From assembly GCA_035409945.1 (NCBI GenBank), contig DAONQC010000011.1, positions 1 through 46,867 on the forward strand: 46,867 nt of DNA, given 5' to 3'. Source of the stretch: MWEH01 sp035409945 (lineage in GTDB: Bacteria > Bacillota > Clostridia > Christensenellales > DTU072). How positions within the stretch are numbered: the stretch's first letter is position 1; each line of letters begins with the position of its first letter. The notes under the pieces were generated by a model. That model ran no database searches. It was not told the DNA's origin and was given only the letters and a program-made list of their open reading frames with translations. Positions 7,819-14,863 of this stretch are shown piece by piece. The translations under genes and the position numbers were made by a program.

Positions 7819-8373
7819 ATGGCAAAGGTAAAAAAAGAAAGGAAAAAGGGTACTTTTGTAGCAGATTTTAAAGCATTTGTTACAAGAGGAAATGTATTAG
7901 ATATGGCAGTCGGTGTCATTATCGGTGGCGCATTTGGTAAAATTGTTTCTAGTTTAGTTAACGATATGCTAATGCCTTTAATTGGTGCGATGTTTAAAAC
8001 AACATCAATTGCAGAATTACAATGGGTATTTAAGAAAGCTGTAATAGCTGCAGATGGTACAATTTTAAGACCTGCAGGTATTTTAAGATATGGTAACTTT
8101 ATTCAAACGATAATAGATTTCTTGATAATAGCTTTCACAATATTTTTAATGATAAGAGCTTTATCAAAGGCAAAAGAGTTGGGTAAAAAAGCAGCAGAGC
8201 TAGCTCATCATAATAAGACGGACGAGGCTGAAGAAGAAAAAGCTGAAGTTGAAGAAATTGTAGTTGCAGAAGACGTGAAAGAAGAGCCTGTTGTAGAAGC
8301 TTCAGAAGATGTTGCGAGTATATTAAAAGAAATTAGAGATCTTATAAAAGCTGAAAAAGTTGAAGAAAAATAG
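7819..8373 (+). CDS. mscL: Large-conductance mechanosensitive channel MscL
   Basis: MscL is a homopentameric pore that opens under membrane tension to release solutes during hypo-osmotic shock. The 184-residue protein has the N-terminal amphipathic helix and first membrane helix with the family motif (KAFVTRGNVLDMAVGVIIGG, residues about 18-37), a periplasmic loop (about 60-95), the second helix (NFIQTIIDFLIIAFTIFLMI), and the C-terminal cytoplasmic bundle ending ILKEIRDLIKAE. An acidic, Glu-rich insert of about 45 residues before the last helix makes it longer than the usual 130-150. GGGAGG precedes the ATG. It forms a single-gene unit with its own promoter and terminator. Confidence 0.95.
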   Translation: MAKVKKERKKGTFVADFKAFVTRGNVLDMAVGVIIGGAFGKIVSSLVNDMLMPLIGAMFKTTSIAELQWVFKKAVIAADGTILRPAGILRYGNFIQTIIDFLIIAFTIFLMIRALSKAKELGKKAAELAHHNKTDEAEEEKAEVEEIVVAEDVKEEPVVEASEDVASILKEIRDLIKAEKVEEK

Positions 8374-8413
8374 TAGTTTTATATTTAGACTCTACCTTTA
8401 CTACTAAATATTT

Positions 8414-8456
8414 AAACTGGTAACTTAGATTAGAAGTCTTCGTTATCAGTTTTTTA
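8414..8456 (+). terminator. Terminator of mscL
   Basis: AACTGGTAAC (8415) pairs with GTTATCAGTT (8442) with one G-U, followed by TTTTT. The rest of 8457-8749 is very AT-rich, with possible promoter boxes for the V-ATPase operon but none clear enough to call. Confidence 0.8.
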
Positions 8457-8749
8457 TATAGCAAAAGAAATAATGATAAGAGATTTTAAAGGCTAGTTAT
8501 TATAGTTCAACCTTAATTTTAAGAAATACTATAGTTATAATATTATAATTTAATTCTAATGTAAGGGTGACAATTATATCGATATTTGTTATTATAATAA
8601 AATATTTAAGTGTGAAAAGCTTTTATGTTATGCAATTTAACGCATTATATGAATGGTTTGATAAAAAAATATGGAACGCATAGCCTCTAGATGGATGAGG
8701 TGGTTTACTAAAAAGCATTCGTATTCATTATATTTATCGGAGGGCAAAA

Positions 8750-9082
8750 ATGATAGAAGAAACCTTAAAAGCCGTACTTGAAGCAGAAGATCAAGCGGAA
8801 GAAATAGTTAAGCAGGCTTTAGAGGATGCTAAAGAAACTGTTGCCCACGCAGATGATGAAGCTGAAAAAATTCGTACACAAGCAATAGAAAAAGTAAATT
8901 CTGATCGTAAAAGTGTGGTAGCACAAGCTAATAGTGATGCTAATTTACAGTTTGACGAAATTATTAAAGCTGAATCTAAAAAATGTACAAAACTAAAAAA
9001 AGATACAAAAAAAGAGGATGCTATTTCATATATAAATGATAAATTGTTTGAAAAATATGGACTAAGGAGCAACAAAGCATAA
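8750..9082 (+). CDS. ntpF: V-type ATPase subunit G/H (peripheral stalk)
   Basis: This 110-residue protein is almost wholly helical and rich in Ala, Glu and Lys, with a long stretch of coiled coil (about 1-85) of the type AEDQAEEIVKQALEDAKETV. It fits the G/H-type peripheral stalk subunit that dimerises with subunit E and ties the catalytic head to subunit I. CGGAGGG lies seven bases before the ATG. It is first in the operon, as in the Enterococcus ntp cluster. Identification rests on shape and position, since the family is poorly conserved. Confidence 0.85.
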   Translation: MIEETLKAVLEAEDQAEEIVKQALEDAKETVAHADDEAEKIRTQAIEKVNSDRKSVVAQANSDANLQFDEIIKAESKKCTKLKKDTKKEDAISYINDKLFEKYGLRSNKA

Positions 9083-9261
9083 TCGGAACATAATAGGTGT
9101 TCTTGGTTATAGACGGGATTTAAAAGTTTGTATAGGATTACATAGGACATAAGAACATAAAAAGGCTTAATAAGAATATAGGGAATAGAGGTGCAGGGTT
9201 GTTTTTTGAAAACCTTAACAGGCAACCCGAGATTAATTAGAAAAGAGGAAGAATAGGATAC

Positions 9262-11472
9262 ATGGCTATTGTAAGTATGCACAAGATGAATTTAATAGCA
9301 CATTCTAGCGAAGAAGCTAGACTAATGAAGCTATTTCTTAACACTGGCTATGTTGAGATTATATCCAAAGACCTATTAGAACTTACTAGCTATCCCGACC
9401 TGAAAGAGCGTAGGGCTAATGTAGAAAGCAAGCTACTTAAACTTAGTTTTGCAATTACATTTTTAAGAGAAATGTACATTAAGCAAAAAACACAATTGAA
9501 AAGAGATGAAAAAGAGGCTAATAAAAATAAAAAATTAATAGACAAAGCTAGTGCAGAAAAACAAGAAAAGGCTGATGAAGTTATAACGCCTAGTGATGAT
9601 ATAGTACAAGCTAATCTGCCTGAAATCATACAAACTGCTGATGAAGACTCAAGGGAAAATAAAAAATTTGACATTAAAAAACTATTTTCAAGGAAAAAGG
9701 ATAGCCAGTACACTTTACCAAAAACTAATTTCAAAAGGGAAAACAAACTAGTTAAACTAGAAGAATATGAAGAACTTGCTAAAGATGAGGTTGATATTTT
9801 AGCAATTGTTTCAGAATTAGAAGATATTAACAACTTTTTAATTGACTTAAAAAGCGAGCAAGCAAGAGAGCTTGCTAAACTTGAACAATATAATCCATAC
9901 ATCGATGCGGATATAAAATTTTCAACTGTTCAAAACACAAAGGCAACAACATCATTTTTCGGTTTGGTTCCATCTTCAAAGCTTGAAGTGTTGAAAGAAA
10001 GAGCAGTTGAAATCGGAGTTATTAAAGACTTTGAGGGAAAGCAATTTAAACCATTTTTTATGATGTGCCATAAAGATAAAGCCGAAGAGGCAAGGACATT
10101 GTTAAATGAGTTTGAGTTTTCAAGATGTACTTTTCAAGATGAAAAAACGGCGAGTGAAGTAGTTGAGGATATAAGTTTAAAATTAACTTGTCTTGAAAAA
10201 GCTAGGAAACAAAAATATAGCGATGCTATGAATTATCTATCTGACTTATACAAGTTTAAGGTGCTCTACGATAATTACATGTTAGAACTTGCAAAGATTA
10301 CTTGTATGGAAAATAGTCCTGGAACCAAAAAAGCTTTCATTATGGAAGGATGGGTACCAAGCGAAAAGGTAGAAGAATTAACTCAACTAATAGAAGAAAA
10401 AACTAAAAGAACTGAAGTATATTTTAGAGAACCACTAGAAAGTGAAAATCCACCAACTCTAACTAAAAACGATAAGTTTGCAGATTCTTTCACAGTGATA
10501 ACAAATGGGTTTGGGGTGCCTAACTATAGAGAAAGAGACCCCGCAATATTTGTTGCTTTGTTTTATTTCCTAATATTTGGAATTATGCTAGGCGATGCTG
10601 GATATGGCGTTTTAATGTCAATTGCCTGTTTTGCATTTATCAAAATTATTAAACCAGTCAAAGATAGTGGTAAGATGATTTGGATGTTTGCATTTTGTGG
10701 CATAAGCACAATTATTTGGGGAGCGTTATTTGGTAGCTGGTTTGGTGTAACTCCTGAAAAAACTTTCCTTCGCTATTTCACTTGGTTTAATCCAATGGAT
10801 AGGCCGCTTATGTTATTTGTTGTAGCGATAGCAGTAGGTTTGCTACATCTAGGGACAGGCTTCATACTCAAGGGTGTGGCAGAAATTAAGGCGAAAAGAG
10901 CATTGCATGGAATATTTAATCAATTTAGTTGGGCTGTACTGTTTATCGCTGTTTTTTGCTATTATCCCAATTTAATGGTGTTTTTAGGTGCAATTAATCC
11001 TGACCCAGTACCAGCTTGGTATGGGGTATCTGCAAAAGTTGGAACATATATAGCACTTGTAGGTCTTATTATGTTAATCATTGGTGGTGCTATCGGTAAG
11101 AAAAATCCGATTAAGATGGTAACTGGTGCTTTAGGAAATGTTTATGGGAGTATTAATGTAGTTAGCGATTTATTAAGTTATTCAAGACTATTTGGATTAG
11201 GTTTAACATCAGGAGTTATAGGGTATGCTCTAAATATGCTTGGTGGAATAATAGTTAATCTTATCTTTGGTGGATTATGGATAGGTTGGCTGATAGCTAT
11301 TCCAATATTAGTGGTTGGTCATACATTTAATTTAGGGATTAATCTACTAGGTGCATATGTACATAATGCAAGGCTACATTATGTTGAGTTCTTTGGAAAG
11401 TTTTATGAGGGGAGTGGCAAGGCATTCCTACCGTTAGGATATAAAACAAAGTATACATATCTGGATAACTAA
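9262..11472 (+). CDS. ntpI: V-type ATPase subunit I (membrane stator)
   Basis: Subunit I forms the ion half-channels against the K-ring and anchors the peripheral stalks. The 736-residue protein has an N-terminal cytoplasmic domain (about 1-390) with charged coiled-coil stretches and a C-terminal membrane domain (about 410-725) of seven to eight helices. A linker at about 85-165 is unusually Lys/Glu-rich. The family landmarks GIMLGDAGYG and LLSYSRLFGLGLTSGVI are present, the latter carrying the arginine that faces the rotor carboxylate. It lies 179 bp after ntpF, a long gap for an operon. The next gene is the K subunit after a repeat-filled spacer. Confidence 0.93.
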   Translation: MAIVSMHKMNLIAHSSEEARLMKLFLNTGYVEIISKDLLELTSYPDLKERRANVESKLLKLSFAITFLREMYIKQKTQLKRDEKEANKNKKLIDKASAEKQEKADEVITPSDDIVQANLPEIIQTADEDSRENKKFDIKKLFSRKKDSQYTLPKTNFKRENKLVKLEEYEELAKDEVDILAIVSELEDINNFLIDLKSEQARELAKLEQYNPYIDADIKFSTVQNTKATTSFFGLVPSSKLEVLKERAVEIGVIKDFEGKQFKPFFMMCHKDKAEEARTLLNEFEFSRCTFQDEKTASEVVEDISLKLTCLEKARKQKYSDAMNYLSDLYKFKVLYDNYMLELAKITCMENSPGTKKAFIMEGWVPSEKVEELTQLIEEKTKRTEVYFREPLESENPPTLTKNDKFADSFTVITNGFGVPNYRERDPAIFVALFYFLIFGIMLGDAGYGVLMSIACFAFIKIIKPVKDSGKMIWMFAFCGISTIIWGALFGSWFGVTPEKTFLRYFTWFNPMDRPLMLFVVAIAVGLLHLGTGFILKGVAEIKAKRALHGIFNQFSWAVLFIAVFCYYPNLMVFLGAINPDPVPAWYGVSAKVGTYIALVGLIMLIIGGAIGKKNPIKMVTGALGNVYGSINVVSDLLSYSRLFGLGLTSGVIGYALNMLGGIIVNLIFGGLWIGWLIAIPILVVGHTFNLGINLLGAYVHNARLHYVEFFGKFYEGSGKAFLPLGYKTKYTYLDN

Positions 11473-11690
11473 CAAAGCGTTGAGACTAAGTAAGAAGATA
11501 TATAGACTAAACCGCAAGGTGAAAATATAATAAGTAAATTAAATACGAGAATGTAGAAAACTTCCGCAATTGTCTCTAGTGGACAAATAGGAGAACATTC
11601 AAAATAGAATATATAGAATTTATACAAGGAGAACTTCCACAATTGCTCTTAATAGCAAGCAGGGGAACATTCAAAATAAAGAACAAAGTA

Positions 11691-11744
11691 ATGCTGCTAA
11701 CCGAGTTGACTGGTTAAACTTAAGTGGCATTATGGTATGGGGAG
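11691..11744 (+). promoter_or_regulatory. Structured leader element, copy 2
   Basis: ATGCTGCTAACC then GGTTA and TGGCAT form the same nested stems as copy 1; the outer stem contains G-U pairs. This copy ends in TATGGGGAG but leads into the third tandem copy rather than into a gene, so it looks like a displaced older leader. Confidence 0.5.
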
Positions 11745-11802
11745 AGTTTCTACAATTGCTCTTAAAGTAGATAGAAGAGCGTTAAAAATAAAAGACATAA
11801 GT

Positions 11803-11855
11803 GATGCTGCTAACCGAGTTGACTGGTTAAATCTAAACAGCATTATTATACGAGG
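11803..11855 (+). promoter_or_regulatory. Structured leader element, copy 3, before ntpK
   Basis: ATGCTG (11804) pairs with CAGCAT (11838) and TAACC (11811) with GGTTA (11825) around a nine-base loop. GAGG at 11852-11855, seven bases before ATG 11863, belongs to the element and serves as the ntpK ribosome site. Confidence 0.55.
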
Positions 11856-11862
11856 TTTTAAT

Positions 11863-12357
11863 ATGAATATTATGGGAGTAGTTTATGCAATGATTGGTAT
11901 TGGTATTGCAGTTATCTTAAGTGGTGTTGGTTCTGCAATAGGCGTGTCAAGGGCTTCACAAGCAGCAGCTGGTGTTGTAGCCGAAGATCCTGACAAGTTT
12001 ATGAAATGTCTATTACTAACACTATTACCTGCAACGCAAGGAATTTATGGCTTTATAGTAGGCTTTATGGGTCTTATAAAGATTCAAGCTCTATCAGGAT
12101 TTATGATGCCAGCAACTGGCACATATATAAGTGTTGGTGGTGGGCTTGGGATATTAGCTGCTTGTATACCAATTGCAATTGGCGGACTAGTTAGTGCCAT
12201 ATATCAAGGCAATGTTGCTGTTGCATCCATTGGATTAGTTGCTAAAAGACCAGAAGAGAGCGGAAAGGGTATGCTTATGACTACCATGGTTGAAACATAT
12301 GCGCTTTTATCGTTTTTAGTTAGCTTTTTAGCAGTATTTATTCCTAACTGGGTGTAA
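11863..12357 (+). CDS. ntpK: V-type ATPase subunit K (rotor ring), probably Na+-binding
   Basis: This 164-residue proteolipid has two tandem helical hairpins (four membrane helices), forming the rotor ring. Residues matching the Na+ site of Enterococcus hirae NtpK are present: Thr58-Gln59 (LPATQGIYG), Gln115 (IYQGN) and the ion carboxylate Glu144 (MVETYALL). This predicts Na+ rather than H+ coupling, by family knowledge. The start is set at ATG 11863 (MNIMGVVYAMIG) because the family begins here and GAGG stands seven bases upstream; an in-frame upstream extension of 42 codons is leader repeat. The stop is 12 bp from ntpE. Confidence 0.95.
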   Translation: MNIMGVVYAMIGIGIAVILSGVGSAIGVSRASQAAAGVVAEDPDKFMKCLLLTLLPATQGIYGFIVGFMGLIKIQALSGFMMPATGTYISVGGGLGILAACIPIAIGGLVSAIYQGNVAVASIGLVAKRPEESGKGMLMTTMVETYALLSFLVSFLAVFIPNWV

Positions 12358-12369
12358 TGAGGAGATAAC

Positions 12370-12945
12370 ATGAACGGACGAGAAGCAATTATTGCAAAAA
12401 TAATTGATGATGCTAGGAAAATAGCCAATACCACTTCTGAAGAGGCTAGTGCTAAAGCTAAAGAAACGCTATCAATTGCTAGAAATGATGCAGATATATA
12501 TCTAAAAGAAAATATGGAAGCATCATATAAAGAAAGAGAGGATATAATAAAGCGCAGACTTTCATCGGCAGAAATTGAGGCAAGAAAAATGGTGCTTCAA
12601 ACCAAACAAGATATCTTAACTGAAGTTTTTGATATAGCGTTATCTACCATAAAAAGCGATGAGAAAAATTATAAAAAACTTATCGAAAAAATGGTCGAAT
12701 GTGCTGATGATGGTGATGTGGTTATAGTTTCTAAGTCGGATAAGGAATTGCTAACTAGCGAGTTTATAAAAAAAGCTGGAGAAAAAGCCAAAAAGAAGAT
12801 ATCTCTTTCAAAAACATATGGTGATTTTGCTGGTGGCATCATCCTCCAAGGAGATAAAACTGACAAGAATATGACACTAGAAGTAGAGCTAGCAACTATT
12901 AGAGATAATTTCGAGCCAGAAATAGTAGAAAAGCTTTTCAAATAG
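12370..12945 (+). CDS. ntpE: V-type ATPase subunit E (peripheral stalk)
   Basis: The 191-residue stalk subunit pairs with the G/H subunit and binds the B subunit. Residues 1-85 form a long charged helix (IAKIIDDARKIANTTSEEAS and on). The C-terminal half is the globular alpha/beta head, including GDFAGGIILQ and VELATIRDNFEPEIVEKLF, the typical subunit E ending. TGAGGAGATAAC directly precedes the ATG. Its 3' end is the source of the tandem units that fill the following spacer. Confidence 0.93.
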   Translation: MNGREAIIAKIIDDARKIANTTSEEASAKAKETLSIARNDADIYLKENMEASYKEREDIIKRRLSSAEIEARKMVLQTKQDILTEVFDIALSTIKSDEKNYKKLIEKMVECADDGDVVIVSKSDKELLTSEFIKKAGEKAKKKISLSKTYGDFAGGIILQGDKTDKNMTLEVELATIRDNFEPEIVEKLFK

Positions 12946-12974
12946 AGCTAGCAACTAAACTTGCTCAAGTAATA

Positions 12975-13259
12975 GCGAGTTCAGCCAGGAATAATAGTAG
13001 ATAGTTGATCACAAAGAAAAACAAGTTCAAAAAAATATGAATTCAACAAGTAATTATGGTAGACGGTTGATCGCTTAAATAAAAACGAGCGCAGCAAGAA
13101 ATAATAGTAGATAGTTGACCACAAAGAAAAACAAGTTCAACAAGTAAGTATAATAGATAATTAATCGTTTAGGTAAAAACGAGCTCAACAAGGAACAATA
13201 GCAATAATTGGCCGGTTAGACAAAGACGAGTTTCAATAAGGTTAGGGTATTAAAGAGGA
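12975..13259 (+). repeat. Decayed tandem copies of the ntpE 3' end
   Basis: The spacer 12946-13259 is made of about six units of mostly 45-50 bp (one near 64), with the loose pattern ACGAGYNCARCAAGRAAYAA, then TAGTAGATAGTTGA and a final AAA-rich stretch. Unit starts are near 12976, 13020, 13084, 13130, 13178 and 13226. The ntpE end (CGAGCCAGAAATAGTAGAAA, from 12912) and its preceding GAGCTAGCAACT, repeated at 12945, match the units, so the array seems to derive from the gene's tail. No frame is open across it. Confidence 0.65.
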
Positions 13260-14234
13260 ATGAAAGAAGGGTTATTATTTGCAAACGGCAGAGCTAAAGC
13301 AAAAGAAAACAATTTCATATCGGAAGAAAGAATAAGACGGATGCAAGAATCTAAGTCGTTAGATGAAGCTGTTCGTATTTTATTTGAAATAAATTATGCT
13401 GGCGGTATGATGGTTGAGCCTGATGACTTTTATTCCATACTAGTTGAAGAAGAAAGACTTCTTTATGAGTTTATGCACGAGTGTGCTCCTAAAGACATTG
13501 GACTAGAGTGTTTCTTTTTAAGAGCAGATTATCACAACCTTAAAGTGCTTTGTAAAGAGCAATATGGAAATATATCGGATGCAGACAAGCTACTTTCTCC
13601 CTATGGGTTAATTTCGGTTGCGAAGATTAAAGAGCAGTTTAAAGAAATGGAATTAGAAAATACACATATGCGAGAGGCTTTCGATTATGTTAATAATTTA
13701 TTTGAGGAAGGGAATCTAACGCCTCGAGTTATAGATGTAGTGATAGACAAAGCGATGTTTAGAGACATTAAAGAAAGGCTTTCTAAACATGGTATTGATA
13801 AAGCAGTCATAGAATATTTCAAAGTACTGACTGATTTGACAAATATTTTAACCTTCTTAAGAACGATTAAAATCGAAGCTGGATATGAGTTTTTTGAATC
13901 TAATTTTGTGGAAGGTGGGAGTTTAACACTTGAGTTTTTTGCTAAATTAGATGACAAAGAAAAGCTTGAAAAAGAACTGAAAGGGACAGAGTACAGAGAT
14001 TTCTATGACTCAGTAAAAGATGCAGATTTTGCGTCATACGAAACCGAGCAAGATAATTATTTACTAAAAATATTTGCCACAAAAAAAGCAGACATGTTAA
14101 GTGCTGCACCAATCGTTGGATACTACTTAGGGAAACTAAATGAAATTAAGATAGTAAGAGTAATACTTGTTTGTAAGAAAAACAATGTTCCTAAAGTAGA
14201 GATGGAAAAGAGAATCAGACAGTTATACATATAG
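13260..14234 (+). CDS. ntpC: V-type ATPase subunit C (central stalk/rotor link)
   Basis: The 324-residue homologue of archaeal/bacterial V-ATPase subunit C (yeast subunit d) caps the K-ring and couples it to the D-F shaft. It is all-helical, with family features near the start (FANGRAKAKENNFISEERI), in the middle (FFLRADYHNLKVLCK) and at the end (YLGKLNEIKIVRVILVCKKN). AGAGGA abuts the ATG at 13260, closer than usual, so the true start could be slightly different. Its 3' end is copied several times downstream. Confidence 0.92.
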   Translation: MKEGLLFANGRAKAKENNFISEERIRRMQESKSLDEAVRILFEINYAGGMMVEPDDFYSILVEEERLLYEFMHECAPKDIGLECFFLRADYHNLKVLCKEQYGNISDADKLLSPYGLISVAKIKEQFKEMELENTHMREAFDYVNNLFEEGNLTPRVIDVVIDKAMFRDIKERLSKHGIDKAVIEYFKVLTDLTNILTFLRTIKIEAGYEFFESNFVEGGSLTLEFFAKLDDKEKLEKELKGTEYRDFYDSVKDADFASYETEQDNYLLKIFATKKADMLSAAPIVGYYLGKLNEIKIVRVILVCKKNNVPKVEMEKRIRQLYI

Positions 14235-14259
14235 ACTGCAATAAAGGTGAAATTAGGGA

Positions 14260-14508
14260 AGTGAGAGTAAATCTTGTTTGTAAGAAAAACAATACTCCTA
14301 TACCCTGAAGGAAAAGAGAGCGAGGAAATTACACAGATAAACTGTAATAAAGGTGAAGTTTGGGTAGCAGAAAAATAACCTTCCTGTAATGAAATATAAA
14401 AGGAAATTATATATAAGCTGTAATAAAGGTAGTAAGAAAAAATAACGTTACTGAAATGAGATAGGAAAGAGAGCTAGATAGTTATACTTGTAAAAACAAG
14501 GGTGAAAT
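14260..14508 (+). repeat. Three decayed copies of the ntpC 3' end and spacer
   Basis: The block from AGTAAGAG (14153, inside ntpC) to about 14259 recurs at 14260 (107 bp later), 14366 (106 bp) and 14431. The shared parts include CTTGTTTGTAAGAAAAACAA in the first copy, then GGAAAAGAGA and TAATAAAGGTGAA. The last copy supplies the AAGGGTGAAAT ribosome site of ntpG. Copies carry stops and deletions and grow less like the gene with distance. Remnant translations such as KNNLPVMKYKRKLYI echo the gene's KKNNVPKVEMEKRIRQLYI. Confidence 0.8.
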
Positions 14509-14832
14509 ATGAATAGAAATAATAAAATGGCTATTATAGGGCAAAAGGATAATATATTACCGTTCAAAGCGGTGGGTGTGGATACCTTTCCTGTAACCCA
14601 TTATTTTGAAGCAGTAGAGGCTGTGAAAAAATTAGCACGGTCATATTCTATCATACTCATTACCGAAGATTTTGCAGAAAAAATAAAAGATACAATTGAT
14701 AGATATAGAACAAAACCATATCCCATAATACTGCCAATACCAAGTGCGCAAGGAAGTTCTGGGTATGGCATGAAAAACATATCAAGCAATGTAGAAAGAG
14801 CTATAGGAGTTAATATATTAGACATTAAATAA
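14509..14832 (+). CDS. ntpG: V-type ATPase subunit F (central stalk)
   Basis: The 107-residue protein forms the small Rossmann-like domain that binds subunit D in the central shaft. Family features are IGQKDNILPFKAVGVDTFPV near the start, IILITEDFAEKI in the middle, and PIILPIPSAQGSSGYGMKNI. The ATG follows AAGGGTGAAAT. The gene ends 31 bp before the start chosen for ntpA. Confidence 0.93.
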   Translation: MNRNNKMAIIGQKDNILPFKAVGVDTFPVTHYFEAVEAVKKLARSYSIILITEDFAEKIKDTIDRYRTKPYPIILPIPSAQGSSGYGMKNISSNVERAIGVNILDIK

Positions 14833-14863
14833 GATGTCAAATTTGAAAATTATAGGAGATACA

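Larger units (their letters stand above)
11561..11862 (+). repeat. Three tandem copies of the ntpK leader
   Basis: The 390-bp spacer 11473-11862 is largely tandem copies: 11561-11633 (partial, 73 bp), 11634-11746 (113 bp) and 11747-11862 (116 bp). Each starts like CTTCCACAATTGCTCTTAA, passes through a run like GGGAACATTCAAAATA, and ends in a purine-rich ribosome-site-like stretch (AAGGAGA, TGGGGAGA, CGAGG). The second and third copies hold the two-stem element (11691, 11803). An open frame from 11737 runs through the last copy into ntpK but is repeat-derived. Confidence 0.75.

Noticed and set aside
11737..11862. In-frame 42-codon extension of ntpK
   Set aside because: It is made of leader repeat (also found at 11634 and 6838), lies upstream of a well-placed ribosome site, and would put a charged stretch before the first membrane helix.
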